The notes under the pieces: model-generated
Told to the model about the DNA's origin: nothing
Databases searched by the model: none
What the model saw: only the letters and a program-made list of their open reading frames with translations
Position numbers and translations under genes: made by a program
Part shown: piece by piece, positions 11,887 to 22,639 of the stretch
How the letters are laid out: every line of letters begins with the position of its first letter
Numbering within the stretch: the stretch's first letter is position 1
DNA from: Pelargonium cotyledonis
Lineage: Eukaryota > Streptophyta > Magnoliopsida > Geraniales > Geraniaceae
DNA length: 36,605 nucleotides
Direction: 5' to 3'
Assembly (NCBI GenBank): GCA_036897625.1
Contig: JAYMTA010000159.1
Coordinates: forward strand, 1-36,605

Positions 11887-14800
11887 ATGTCGTTCAGAGG
11901 GAAGGCGATGATGAAGAAGATTCTGAGGAAAGTTGGGGAGGAAAACTTGGCCCCGGGATTGAAGGAATCTCTTCAGAGATGCATTCCCAACTCCAAAATC
12001 GTCATGAACCGTGCCAAGCGCGGCTTATTCGCCGGCCGCCACATTATGTTCGGCAACCAGGTCAGCGAAGACGGTGGCAACAAGTCTGTACTCTCTCTCT
12101 TTCTCTCTAATATATCTATTTGTGTATTGTATGTGTATTTGTCATTACTGCTGCTGCTTGTGACATGTGAGTGATTTGTTCCGTCTTATTGTTGCTTTGA
12201 ATGATAGGATTTGGAGGAAATTTGATAAACAAAAGTTCATATACCTGAAGTTTTGTTTAGCACCTAGGGTTCCCAATATATATTCTTATGTGTAGATGGG
12301 AAGGTTCTTAAATTCATGTTAATTAGTTGCGTCAACAGGACCTGTGATATTATTTTCGTTTTTTATATTTAAAGTTTAGGTAATGGATATCTACTGTATT
12401 ATATTTTGATCATTGATGAATAAGTTCTGGAAATTGAGTTTTGAATATACCGCATAATGGCTGATCATAAGAATACCCACTTGTTCATGTCGAGTGTAGC
12501 TGGCTGACCCTCAGAGGTGGTCAGCCAACTATTTGCATCACTTGAGTTTTATTGCAGGCTCTTATGCCTGACCATGGGATTCTGTATGGCTATTGAAGGA
12601 TATGCACTGATTCAAATCTCTCTAGAAAATACATTGTGTCACGATGTCACTTGCACAGTGCAAAATGGTTATTTGAGTTGACAAGCATACTGCTTTATGG
12701 CATTCTTGTAACATATCGCTAGGCTTTAGGAGATTCGAATTGGTGATGTATGCAGGATAGTTCAGTACCTTAGTAGTAAACTGGATGGTTAATGGCATAA
12801 GAAGGGTCAATTTTTTTTTTCCTCTAGATGCTATAAATTAGCCTGTGTGATGTACAGAGGAAGGACATGCCACTAACTGTTAAAACTACATTCCTCTATA
12901 GGCCCGTACCAGTTTTGGTCATTATTTGCATTTGTATATCTTTGCCTATGATTTTCTTCTTCTTCCAAGAGATGGGAGTTCTTTATCTTCTCTTTTTAAA
13001 TCATGGGCAATAATAATACTCATCTGGATCCAAAATGAGTGACCACTTTCCATTATTTTCAAAAAAATAAGGATGAGTTAGTTAGTGGACTTTCTCTTAT
13101 ATGCATTCACATGGCTTTGTTATAACAAACTCAAGTGATTTAGAGATTCTATTGGTAATTAATGCATATCTAACTTAGTAAATAAAAGAAAGTGACACTT
13201 ATTTTGAGACAGAGGGAGTAGTATTTGCATAATGTTACACTGGACAATCATCAATTTAGAAAGGCCAAGATTAAAAGATGATACATTTACTCAAGGACTA
13301 GGACTGTTAGGCTGATTTGTGCTCAATATTACTGATATTTGAATCCATTAGAAGCTTTTTGCTATCTAGTGATATATATCTGTTTCGAGATCTATATTAG
13401 GTGTATTGAACTGAAAAGTTACTTTTGCATAACAAATTAAATTTCGTTGTTCTTGTATTTCTTGTTAGCTGGATCAACACATCTTATTCCTTATTATCCT
13501 GTCAGTGAAGTTGATTGTTTAATGCCTAATTGGTTTTGCTTTATACTATAATTGGCAAGACTGATAGAGGACAGACTCGCATGGGTACCAAAACTGATGA
13601 CGTTGCAAGTTTGAGAGGAGGGGAGGTTTAAGCCCAAGAATATCTTGAATGTGGGAAACGAGTGCATGAAATTGCTAATTGAGAAATTACGTAATGCAGC
13701 TGAGCTTTATTCTTGATTAGGATATGACTTATCACTTGCAGGATAGCATAATCCGTGTGATTTTTTACTACAAAACGGGTAGATCTCACGAGGGAACTTA
13801 TGGTCCCTGAAATAGTTTCTTTTTAGAATTATCCATGGGATTCTCTCACCTGAACAAAATCAAAGCATTTTGTCTTTTTCGCTCATGCCTCTTTTTGGGC
13901 ATGGTTATACCTTGTATCCCAGACTACAGTGTTCATGAAAAGGCACATCTAATGTGGTGATAATGTGATATAGTGGTTTTAACTTCTAAGGCATCTGCTG
14001 GAGAGGGGTTGAGAAGTTTAGATTGAAACAGTTATGGGAGCAGTTAGGGTTTAAGAAGTTAAATGTTGAATAAGCCCCCCTGAAAGCAAAATACCCTCTT
14101 ATGGCAGGTTGCTTTCTGACAATTTTTTTCTGAGGACATGAAGGTCCTCACATGTAGATCATGTTTTCTATGGATTACCAGACTAGTTATATATTTTTGG
14201 GAGATTTTATGACTGTTTGTGTGGTTACTTCAGATGCATTTGACGCTTATTTAAAATACGATTCTACTTTACAGACAGCTGTTAAAGAATGAATTAGTTA
14301 ACTCCCTTATCCATATTTTTAAGCGGCATTCTCAGTATTTGTTACCCACTTTTTTAATCTTTTTTTCTCCAGTCTCCATATTGTTTATGCCTTTTGGTTG
14401 AATATCAGTCACGAGGCACATCCTCTTGATTTATTATATCTGACACTCGTGTATACTAATCAATCATTGTCTTTCTGAGGAACTTAACCCATACCTTGGT
14501 TATGCGTGAGCCGAACTCCTCCATACTAATAACTTATTTTTTCTAACACATAAGTGCAGATGTGATGAAGCATATTAAAGTTGAACGTTTGCTGTAGGCT
14601 TACAATTCATATGTGTCCTTCGCGTCTTAGATTTTTGAACCCTATTGAACAAATAGCTTTTGATTGCTTCTGCTAAAACTTGAGCGTTTTAGAATATCCT
14701 GCTCTAAAATGTATGATTCAATCCCCAACATGCGTTTCTTTATGTGCTTAGAGCATTAATTTTGGGTCTTCCATAACTGAAAGCTGAAAAGCAAAACTGT

Positions 14801-15632
14801 AGCTTAAAAAATTCAGCAGCCTGTCTAGTTGACTCTTAGTAACTGAAACTGGGAAAAAGAATTTAGAATTGACTTGTGTTATTGCAATATATATAAATTA
14901 TATTTTCCCAAATGAGTGTCTCTTTCTACTTTAATAAAGGAACTACTCATTGTATCTTTAAGAAAGATAATTAGAACTTCGTGAGTTTGTTACATTCAAG
15001 GTACATGGGGGAAAATTAAGCATCAATAAAATCATCAGTAATTTTTACAAAAAAAAAGTAAACAAGACAATTATTTTGAGACGGATTTAGTATTCTTTCT
15101 TGCCCAATTTTTGCATTATAGATCCGCCTTCTGTAAGTTGAGATAAAAAGGTTAATATTGACAAAATTTGTTTGATGGCTATAATAGGTCAAGGAGGAGT
15201 TGGAAGCCAAATGTCCATAACAAACGGCTCTTCAGTTACATCCTAGACCAGCACATTAAAGTCCAAGTCACTTCTCATGCACTTCGTTGCATTGACAGGG
15301 CAGGCGGGATTGATGAATACCTGCTGAATACCCCATATAGCAAGATGGACACAGAAGCCGGTCTCTTCTGGAAAGCGAAGATTGAATCGCTGTATGAAGA
15401 GCTTGGGAAGAAGAAAGTAGTTTTCTTTTCAGCTGAGGATGAAGCTAAGTTTGAACAGAGTTTCAAAGAACTAAATCTAGGCGAGCAGAAGGATCGTAGA
15501 CGCCAGATGTATGGCAAAAGTGAGGAAGGTGGAGCAGACGACCAAGAGACAACTGAGGAAACTCCAATTGCAGGAGAAGAAAGGTCTCGGGTTGATGATC
15601 CCGAGCATTTGGCTGCAAACACTCAAGTTTGA
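11887..15632 (+). CDS. Mitochondrial large ribosomal subunit protein bL28m
   Basis: Two coding exons, 11887-12083 and 15188-15632, join inside a Lys codon (CAA|GTCTGT donor, AATAG|G acceptor) to give 213 residues. The joined core RAKRGLFAGRHIMFGNQVSE, then KSRRSWKPNVHNKRL and IKVQVTSHALRCIDRAGGID, is the bL28 fold: a basic N-terminal strand, the conserved W-x-P-N-x-x, and the C-terminal helix with Ala-Leu-Arg-x-Ile-Asp. The acidic and Gln-rich tail (from about residue 140) is an extension typical of mitochondrial L28/MRPL24-type proteins. It helps build the large subunit of the mitoribosome. Arabidopsis At4g31460 is the likely counterpart (from memory). The start is the first ATG of the frame, with no long transit peptide but a basic N-terminus (MSFRGKAMMKKILRKVG). 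The intron is 3.1 kb and contains one clear and one probable Stowaway-like MITE. Confidence 0.88.
12500..12528. repeat. Short perfect hairpin in the bL28m intron
   Basis: TGGCTGACC and GGTCAGCCA form a 9-base perfect stem around CTCAGAGGT-like loop bases. It is isolated inside the intron. No snoRNA box pair or microRNA-length fold could be confirmed around it. Confidence 0.4.
13019..13218. mobile_element. Stowaway-type MITE in the bL28m intron
   Basis: A 200-base element flanked by TA on both sides (13017-13018 and 13219-13220). The right end read inward is CTCCCTCTGTCTCAAAATAA, matching the Stowaway terminal repeat CTCCCTCC. The left end CTCATCTGGATCCAAAATGA is its diverged partner, both followed by GTG(T)AC. 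The interior is AT-rich and non-coding. Stowaway elements are non-autonomous Tc1/mariner relatives. Confidence 0.75.
14903..15090. mobile_element. Probable second, decayed Stowaway-like MITE in the bL28m intron
   Basis: The right end before TA (15091-15092), read inward, is CTAAATCCGTCTCAAAATAA followed by TTGTCTTGTTT. A weak partner, TTTTCCCAAATGAGTGTCTC, starts near 14903 after a TA. The size (about 190 bases) fits, but the left end is poorly kept. Confidence 0.45.
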
Positions 15633-15793
15633 ACATGTTCACAGCTTGGACCTCAATATTTTTACTAGTTACTTCTTGAATTTGATCTGCTTTTTACCGT
15701 TGGTTATTTTGGGATTAAAGTTAGCATTATCAGATAGACAGAATGTCGGAATGTGTTTTTTTTTATACATGTTAGAAAATGTATACATTTCAT

Positions 15794-15924
15794 GCATTCA
15801 ACTTGGGATTATTTGACTCTCCGAAAGCATTCAACTTGGGATTATTTGTCCACAGTTCATTTTTATTGTGGCCACCGGCTCTGGCCATGGATGAAATTTG
15901 TGATAATTTGACTCTCCGAAAGCA
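15794..15924. repeat. Short direct repeats downstream of the bL28m gene
   Basis: GCATTCAACTTGGGATTATT begins at 15794 and again at 15827 (22 identical bases, offset 33). ATTTGACTCTCCGAAAGCAT is at 15811-15830 and again at 15905-15924 (offset 94). The pattern looks like local duplication by slippage or unequal repair. Confidence 0.75.
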
Positions 15925-16829
15925 TATGTAACATGAGGCGAAATTGCTATGTTTAAATAGTTGTAGAAGTAACCATTATAGTTTTTTTTTTTTTGATAAG
16001 CGAGGGACAGTAGATCCGCTGTGAAACTGGCAAGAAACTTCTCTTTTTCGGATACGAGGAAAAGCATAGGTCATTAAATACCCATTTTTTTGCTGTTTCA
16101 ATGTCACAAGTCATGACCTCAATATCTTAAAAAAAGGAAACATAAACCTCCAAAATTCCAACACATCCAACCATGTTATTTCATGTTATACAGCAAATGT
16201 TATGATAGAATTCACGACCTCTCTAAGTTAAGTGAGAGCATCATTGTTACTAGCCGTGACGTTTTTTGTTGAAATTATTAAAATTTACTAGTATATAATG
16301 AAGTTTTAGGAGGTCAGTATGAGTCATTGCCTACTACAACCGTTTTTTAGTTCTGTCATTAAAAATATAGTCGGGATTTCTAGACATCCACAAGTGTATC
16401 CAAACAGGCCCTTATTATCATATACTGCTACATAGGCTATAGCAGAGAGGAGAGCAGAGAGAATTCCTGGTCAATATCTTGAGAAGCAGAAACCCAAAAC
16501 TACACGAAATGAAACTTACTCAGCAAGCAACAGTCCAAAACATCCGAATTCAAATTTACTTTGCGTGACAGCACTACACCAACATTCTACGATCACAGTC
16601 CAATCAAATCCACGTACTAAATTAGTTTTCAGTTTTCACCAGTTACTCCGTGCAAGAAAATGACAGCTCCGTGACAGTGAGCGTAGCCATAGCAAGCACA
16701 GCACTCGTTTCCACGAAACAGACATGTAATTGCCAGCTGTCCACTTAATTAACAAAAACAAAAACAAAAATTAACAGAAGATTAGTTATTTATCTTCTCT
16801 CAAAAATTCTCACACACCAATAATTTGCC

Positions 16830-16837
16830 TATAAATA
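16830..16837 (+). promoter_or_regulatory. TATA box of the DUF761 gene
   Basis: TATAAATA is 46 bases before the ATG at 16884. It would place transcription start near 16862, giving a leader of about 20 bases. That is short but possible. Confidence 0.5.
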
Positions 16838-16883
16838 TCAACCGAACCTCCCAATTTCCTCTAAAACTCGGATTCAAATTGAA

Positions 16884-17354
16884 ATGGCAAATTCCAGTTC
16901 CAGTTCCAAAATACATCCGGCTGAGTCCAAATGGCCGGTTCTAGGTCGCCTGAAGAGGACGGTGAAGAAGATCCAGTTCCTGCTCAACTTCAACATCAGC
17001 AGCTGGCGCTTGGCTTCCCTTATCGGAGGCGCTTTCTCCGATTCCAAGATCCAACGGTTGAGCTTCAACGATCGAGTCGGATTGCAGGGCTGCATTGAAG
17101 ATGAAGCGGATCGTCAATTCGCCGATTCTCCAACGACGCCGGAGAGAGTGTATCAACGGACTACGAGCTACGTCTCGGCTTCGTCTTCCGATGACGATAT
17201 CGATCGGAGAGCGGAGATCTTCATTTCAAATTTCTACCGGCAACTGCAGCTGGAGAGGCAGATCTCTCTGGAGCTGCGTTACTGCCGAGCGCGAGGAGGA
17301 ACTAGTTTCGATAAGACTAGCTCGTTCGCTTCTAGTTCGTCGACTACATCTTGA
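16884..17354 (+). CDS. DUF761 domain small protein
   Basis: One intronless frame of 156 residues. The N-terminus is Ser-rich, then comes a basic helix-like stretch (KWPVLGRLKRTVKKIQFLLN) and an amphipathic segment SSWRLASLIG. The C-terminal part DDDIDRRAEIFISNFYRQLQ, then LERQISLELRY, is the DUF761 signature (Asp-x-x-A-E-x-F-I-x-x-F-x-x-Q-L-x-x-Q-x-x). It is followed by a Ser/Thr tail. Proteins of this plant family, some named after cotton fibre proteins, have no agreed function. They often carry a hydrophobic N-terminal part, which is weak here. The ATG is chosen because a TATA box lies at a sensible distance. The reverse-strand frames over this gene are shadows. Confidence 0.75.
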   Translation: MANSSSSSKIHPAESKWPVLGRLKRTVKKIQFLLNFNISSWRLASLIGGAFSDSKIQRLSFNDRVGLQGCIEDEADRQFADSPTTPERVYQRTTSYVSASSSDDDIDRRAEIFISNFYRQLQLERQISLELRYCRARGGTSFDKTSSFASSSSTTS

Positions 17355-18148
17355 CCAGAACAATTTCATGATCTGCGAGCTGTTTCTGGTAAGAGCTTGA
17401 ACTAATTAGAGGCCTAGTTGACAATGGCGCCTATACAGAGATTTAACTTCAATTTTCATTTTCATTTTTGTTTGTTTATTGATGATCATTGATCATAGGT
17501 TTAATACTCTGGTGATTCATTTTATTATTAAAAAAATCTCTCTAGTTTTAATCATACTATTGACTTTTAACAATAAATAAGTTGGATAAAATTGTATATC
17601 TGAATTTTGTCAGAACTAATAAATTTGTAATTGAACTTTTCTAGATTGATGATTGAAATATTTATTGAACTTTATATTTGGAAATTGCATCAATTTTTGT
17701 TAGTTTGATCTACACTTGAATGAAAGAATGTTTGAACTTTATATATAGTACTTGTCACCATTTCCTGTTGGTTTAATTAATCCATTAATGAATGTTAGCT
17801 TCAATAATTGATGATATAAAGTTTGACGTGTTTATGTTGCGTCATTGGATAATAGTTACGTGTGTTATTGTGTGTAGGTCCACTTATTGAAATTCGGATT
17901 CTATATCGAATTTCAAAATAAATAAATACTTTATCCGTCTCTAATAAATACGTAAGAAATCAAACCTTACTACTGATAATATAAAACGACATGAACATTT
18001 CTGTGCATAAAATGTTGTCTCAAAACTTCCAAACTACCCTTGTGATTATTATTGCTCCAACCATAGAATTCAATTTTATTTTCCATCCAAGAAAAACAAG
18101 AATACCAACACAAAGCTATACACTCGATCCATTCCCTTTATGCACCCA
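17355..18148. other. Intergenic region between DUF761 and peroxidase genes (convergent)
   Basis: About 790 AT-rich bases between two convergent genes. Both 3' UTRs probably lie here. At 17938-17960 a single Stowaway-like end (TTTATCCGTCTCTAATAAAT) is seen without a partner. Nothing else is recognised. Confidence 0.5.
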
Positions 18149-20974
18149 TTAATTAGTAAACGAACACGATTGTCGAATCTCTCCTTCATCACCTGTTTTC
18201 GCTCCAATGCTCGTAAGCTTCACAAACGATCGATCCCAACTCGTAAAGAAGCTGTTTTGGTCATTCGCAAACACTACTACTTGTTTTCTTGCACTTTGAT
18301 CGTTTAGCAGCACAGAATCTGATTGGAACAGTCCTTTGTGTGCCAAGAGATTTTTGTAGTACTGATTGTCAAAAACCAAGGAAGTGTCCGGATCGTTACT
18401 GACAGTTCTAGGAGTGCTCGCGCCAGCCGGACACTGTTTCATCAGCGAGTCTGCGTAGGTACTGTCTAGAGATGTGTCAATGAGCGTGAATTTGCCTTTT
18501 GAATCTTCTCTGAACCTGTCACTGAATGCACTGCAATGTGCAGATCCTATGGTGTGAGCTCCTGCAAAGCCATTGCATTTGAATTGTGATCAAACCCAAT
18601 TAATATTCAAATGTCTTTGCACTATGATCACAAATACTACAAATTTCCTGCTTGAATTGTACAGTTCTTTAGCTTTTGCAATAAATTTTCACGGATTTAG
18701 ATCTTGAGAAACATGGTTTTTGTTCTGAAATACAGACTTTTATCAGTTCATGATCCTGGGCACATAAACGTAAGAAACTCAAACTATATGGTACTTCCTA
18801 GGTTACTTGGATAGTGCAATGCTTCAGTACGCAAAACGAAAACGGGGATGCAGAACATTAACATTTTATAGTTTGGAACTATGGGGGCACGGTTCTTTGG
18901 AACGAGAATGGAGATTTTTCGTTCCAAAACATTTATTATATGACATAATTAATTGAATAATTCTCAGTCTTACGGTGGTAACGAAGATTGCTACTCAGGT
19001 AACATTTTCTGGTAACTTAAGATACTACGTCTCAAAATGAGTGTCTTGTTTCTTTTGAACTTCTGTTTTAAAACGAGTGTTTCTTTCTTTATTTAGAAAG
19101 ATAGTTATGAGTGAAATGTTAATAGTATACTCATAACAAGTTAGTTTATATCCCTTATCACGAGGATACGACAGTAAATATACTACTTTAACTTATTCTT
19201 CCTTAATTTTTCTCAAAATGGGAATAAAGACGCTCATTTTGGGACATAGATAGTATACAACAAGGGTATGACAAAAGTATGCATGAAACCCTATTTCTTG
19301 ATGAAACTTCTAGTTGTGATAATGTGTTCTGTTCTTGAAAAATGGAAAATAACCTGAATACAATACCTGATAAGGTAACAAGGTCATTCAAAGACAACCC
19401 TTTTGAAGAGAAGATCCTAGCCATCTCTTCCATTGTAAAACTTGTATCAATAATGTTTGGTCTCACATTTGACACTAAGGATGTTCTTCCATCTCTCCTG
19501 CCTGTTGGAATCTGAACCAGAGGACCACCAGTCTGTTTCACAAGCCTTCATCAGTAAACACTAAACACAAAGCTAAAAATATGAAGTGAAAGGAAAAGGA
19601 AACACTAATGCAAAGAAGCTCACAAGTGTCACAGCATCTCTAGCAGCTAAAGCAACAATATCAGCACAAGAAACGGTTCCTGGACAGAATACTTCAAGAG
19701 CGCTTTTAGCTGAATCAATGACCGAAAATCCTCCAAGCGACGCGTTTGCTGGATCACTCCTCTCTGTCCCATTTCCTTGTAGTAGCACAGATGCATCACA
19801 GCCCTGCTAACACAACAATTTAATACTGCTACTCTTCTCAATAACCCATTTCTTTAACTGGTTTGCCAAACCACAAATTTTGATGTTTCTTGAGCTTTAT
19901 AGACACAAGGGTAAATGTATCAGGCAGATATTTCTAGAGATTTACCATTTTGGATTGTATAGAAGATGTTCACAAATTATTCCTCAAAACATGCACGTCT
20001 AGTGCTGTTCTGTTTTATGTAGATTGATAAATGTTCATACATGCAAATGTTCAAAACTTCTCTACAACAAAACTAAGCTATTTTGGAGTCTATAAATTCA
20101 AGCTGGAAGATGCTGATTTACAATTTGCATGACACACAGTTCAATATGAGTTTTGGTAAGAAGAATTTACATGCAGCAAAGTTTACAATCATCATTCTTG
20201 ATGCTAACAAAAAGGCATTGGTGACAGAAAAACAATAATGCATCTCCTTTGTGGTATAGTTACAAGAAAAAACCGAAATCTTGCTGATAAGAAAAAAAAA
20301 TCAGCAAGATTGTTGCCTGCATGTTTTTCATAGAAAAGAGATTAGAAGAAATAAAGTACTAGCACCAAAATGATAGCTTCATATATAGTCATTAAATGGG
20401 CATAAATAAGCTTCATAATGAGCTACTTTTCCAGGAACCAAAACTAGCTTTTAATTTTTTATTCCTTCAAAAGTGATAAACTTTAACTCCAACCCAAAAG
20501 TTAAACTACAATGTATTGTGCACGTGGACTAAGAAGGGAGGAAACAAAGAGGGATCACTAGTCCGAAACAAAACCAGCTCCGATACAATGTCAAACTTGA
20601 CATCAACCCAAATGCTTAAGCTGATAGGTGGAGGGACGAATTAGTATATTAAGTGGCAAAGAATTTCAAATTCTTTCGATGTGTAATACATTAAGAAAAA
20701 GCTAGCAAATTTGAGCTACTTGGACTAACACACATACTCAGAGAGAAGAAGGATCTACCTCCACAAAGCAGTCATGGAACAGCAAGCGAAGGAGCTTTCC
20801 TGGTATTGTTGGGTCAGCATTCGAAGCTGTTCTCACATTATTGCCAACAATAAACTCAGCAGCTGGACATGAAGCTGCATAGAAGCCAAAGGACAGGTCT
20901 GCAGCAGCAGCAGCATAGCAGAGAACAAGAATGAGAAGAAGTGCTGCAGAAAAAACTAAGCATCTTGTCTCCAT
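18149..20974 (-). CDS. Class III peroxidase, Prx46/Prx18 group
   Basis: Four coding exons on the minus strand, 20974-20759, 19803-19624, 19532-19367 and 18561-18149, give 324 residues. The start (METRCLVFS) opens a signal peptide with a long hydrophobic core (residues 6-25), so the product should be secreted to the cell wall. LLRLLFHDCFVEGCD (61-75) has the distal catalytic Arg63 and His67 and conserved Cys69 and Cys74. FCPGTVSCADIVALAARDAV is the second signature. GAHTIGSAHC carries the proximal haem ligand His190. FDNQYYKNLLAHKGLFQSD is also typical. It oxidises phenolics with hydrogen peroxide in wall and stress metabolism. Exon phases match the classic four-exon peroxidase gene. From memory the body is closest to Arabidopsis Prx46 (At4g31760), with Prx18 (At2g24800) as the syntenic candidate. 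Intron 3 carries a MITE. Confidence 0.92.
19025..19253. mobile_element. Stowaway-type MITE in intron 3 of the peroxidase gene
   Basis: A 229-base element with TA on both flanks (19023-19024 and 19254-19255). The left end is CTACGTCTCAAAATGAGTGT. The right end read inward is CTATCTATGTCCCAAAATGA, then GCGTCTTTATT. A second internal echo, TTTTAAAACGAGTGTTTC, lies just inside the left end. No coding capacity. Confidence 0.7.
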
Positions 20975-22349
20975 AAGGTCTTTGACTACAACAATCCAAG
21001 ACCCCAAGTCACACAAACACAACAATGTTGCTTTGTAGTCTCTTTGTCAATGCTCATGCATGGAACAGTATATGATATGTATGTATAGTTAAAGCTGCAT
21101 TTATTTAGTTGGGTGATGTGATGTCAGAAGGTAGATGGGTCTTAATGATCCATGTGAGCATGGGCTCTCTCATGCACAGCATTTAACATCATTGGAAACA
21201 TTTTTCTTCAAAGGGATGCTTTGTTCAATTCTGAGCACAAACAGCCTGTGAAGTTCATTACTGCCACCTAACAGAGAAATGAATGCTGCAGATCAGTGGT
21301 CTATTGAGACCCTGTTTGTCTTTTGTTCAATTTTGCCATGCTACAAAAAGCAAATCTCACTGAAAACACACTTTGGTGCCTTTCCTAGTGTAAAGTTCAT
21401 CAAATTTACCCTTTTAGACTATACATGCAAATTAATAGTAGCATGCTTTTAGCTTTAAGCATAAAAAATTGATACCTTTGGCATGTGCATAGAAAAAAAT
21501 TGATACCTTTCAATATGCATACCCTGTAGTATATAGAGACGCTACTATACACATTGTGAACACCAAAATTTCTCATTTAATCCACCCAGTCCCACCAAAG
21601 GTAGCAGTTTGTAGGAGACCATCCCAGGCCAGCATAGCTGCTCCTTCCCCACCTTTCAAACCATAATAAATACTACAATTTAATCATTTAAACAAAAGAG
21701 TAGGAAAGAAAATGAAATCACAAATTAGCTAAATATTGTATTGCTTTGAAGCAGAAATGTGAAACACTAATGTAACTTGTGAGTTTTGTAACTTTTATTG
21801 GGAGTTGAAAAAAAAAAGGCTTTACCAGTTACCATAATGTATCTTGGGGTAGACCACATAATTGCTTCCTTATATGTCCAATCCATTGAAACTGAAAAGA
21901 AAAGGCAACTGAAGTGTTGGTTTTGCCCTTTGTAACAAAAGCAGAACTCTTAGATTTGACAGTTCAAGTATATGTAAGGTAACTGAAAATAACCCATGGT
22001 GAAAAACATGTTATAATGACTCCATCAATCAACATCCCACCTTATTGCATATTGCAACAATCCATATGTTCCATCCAAGCTATAATAGTTGACCATGGAC
22101 ATCAAAAAAAAATTTCTTAAATTTTCCTCATGAACAACATCCTCTTCTTCCAGCTCATCTAAATCATCTTAACTGTTCTTTACAAGAGAATCTGCACATG
22201 ACATGTATATAAGAAACTATGTGCACAACTTTTAATTCAATCCATAGCATACAACAGATTCAAAGCTTTGCTTAGCTAAATGACTCCAAGTACAGTTGTA
22301 ACTAGAAACAATATTGCAGAAGTTCAAAGAAATAATTAAACTGGTATTG
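20975..22349. other. Upstream region of the peroxidase gene and downstream flank of U5
   Basis: About 1.4 kb. The stretch next to 20974 is the peroxidase leader and promoter (an in-frame upstream ATG at 21025 exists but would spoil the signal peptide). Farther right it is AT-rich with no gene, tRNA or repeat that I can name. Confidence 0.45.
22336..22349 (-). terminator. snRNA 3' box
   Basis: On the minus strand CAATACCAGTTTAA directly follows the U5 terminal stem-loop. It fits the plant snRNA 3'-end signal CA(N)3-10AGTNNAA exactly (CA, five bases, AGTTTAA). Confidence 0.7.
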
Positions 22350-22478
22350 TGGGAGCCGACCTTGGAAAGATCAGCGCCTCCAAAAATAGGCGTATGCCGC
22401 TTAATGCAACGAATACACGGTATTCTTTAGTAAAAGGCGAAAGAATAGTTCGCTACTGTATTCAGTGCACGGCTGCGT
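22350..22478 (-). ncRNA. U5: U5 spliceosomal snRNA
   Basis: Minus-strand RNA of about 125-129 bases. The invariant U5 loop 1 CGCCTTTTACT (22439-22429) is closed by an 8-base perfect stem TATTCTTT/AAAGAATA (22447-22440 with 22428-22421). Below it GAATAC pairs with GTATTC, and GTGCA with TGCAT, as in the U5 long stem. The Sm-binding site CTATTTTTGGAG follows at about 22389-22378. The 3' hairpin pairs GCTGATC with GGTCGGC around TTTCCAA (22376-22356). U5 holds the exon ends in the spliceosome through loop 1 and binds PRP8. The promoter and 3' box are intact, so this looks like a working Pol II snRNA gene. The 5' end is set by distance to the TATA box and is good to a few bases. Confidence 0.93.
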
Positions 22479-22503
22479 GATTTGATACAATTCTATTGCT
22501 CTG

Positions 22504-22513
22504 TATTTATAAA
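22504..22513 (-). promoter_or_regulatory. TATA box of the U5 gene
   Basis: TTTATAAATA on the minus strand, 26-35 bases before the proposed U5 start. It is separated by 31 bases from the upstream sequence element, the spacing of Pol II-type (not Pol III-type) plant snRNA promoters. Confidence 0.8.
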
Positions 22514-22544
22514 GGTTGGTCTCTGTATTGGATTGTTTCACAGG

Positions 22545-22555
22545 CGATGTGGGAC
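22545..22555 (-). promoter_or_regulatory. Upstream sequence element (USE) of the U5 gene
   Basis: GTCCCACATCG on the minus strand is a perfect match to the plant snRNA USE consensus RTCCCACATCG. Confidence 0.88.
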
Positions 22556-22598
22556 ATCTTTTCTCCCAAATGCGTTTCAGTTCAGTTTATATGATAAA

Positions 22599-22639
22599 TG
22601 GGCCGGGCGGGGCAGCATGTTGGGCTCAGGACTCGGGCC
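22599..22639 (-). promoter_or_regulatory. Cluster of RGCCCR (site II-like) motifs upstream of the U5 USE
   Basis: On the minus strand GGCCCG (22639-22634), AGCCCA (22626-22621) and GGCCCA (22604-22599) stand 44-95 bases upstream of the USE. RGCCCR motifs are described as monocot snRNA promoter elements, and TGGGCC is also the general plant site II core. Confidence 0.5.

Larger units (their letters stand above)
15633..16883. other. Intergenic region between bL28m and DUF761 genes
   Basis: About 1.25 kb. The first part is probably the 3' UTR of the bL28m gene. It holds short direct repeats (15794-15924), a T-run, and at 16205-16260 a minus-strand piece with GAGGTCGTGAATTC that hints at a SINE B-box. 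The last 80 bases are the DUF761 promoter. No gene is seen. Confidence 0.5.

Noticed and set aside
16205..16260. tRNA gene or SINE with a B-box-like GAGGTCGTGAATTC
   Set aside because: There is no cloverleaf and no convincing A box; kept only as a hint in the intergenic description.
17938..17960. A further Stowaway MITE
   Set aside because: Only one end is visible; no matching inverted end with TA was found within about 300 bases on either side.
20975..21025. Upstream in-frame ATG for the peroxidase
   Set aside because: It would add 17 residues (MLCLCDLGSWIVVVKDL) before a good signal peptide; the ATG at 20974 matches the family's usual start.
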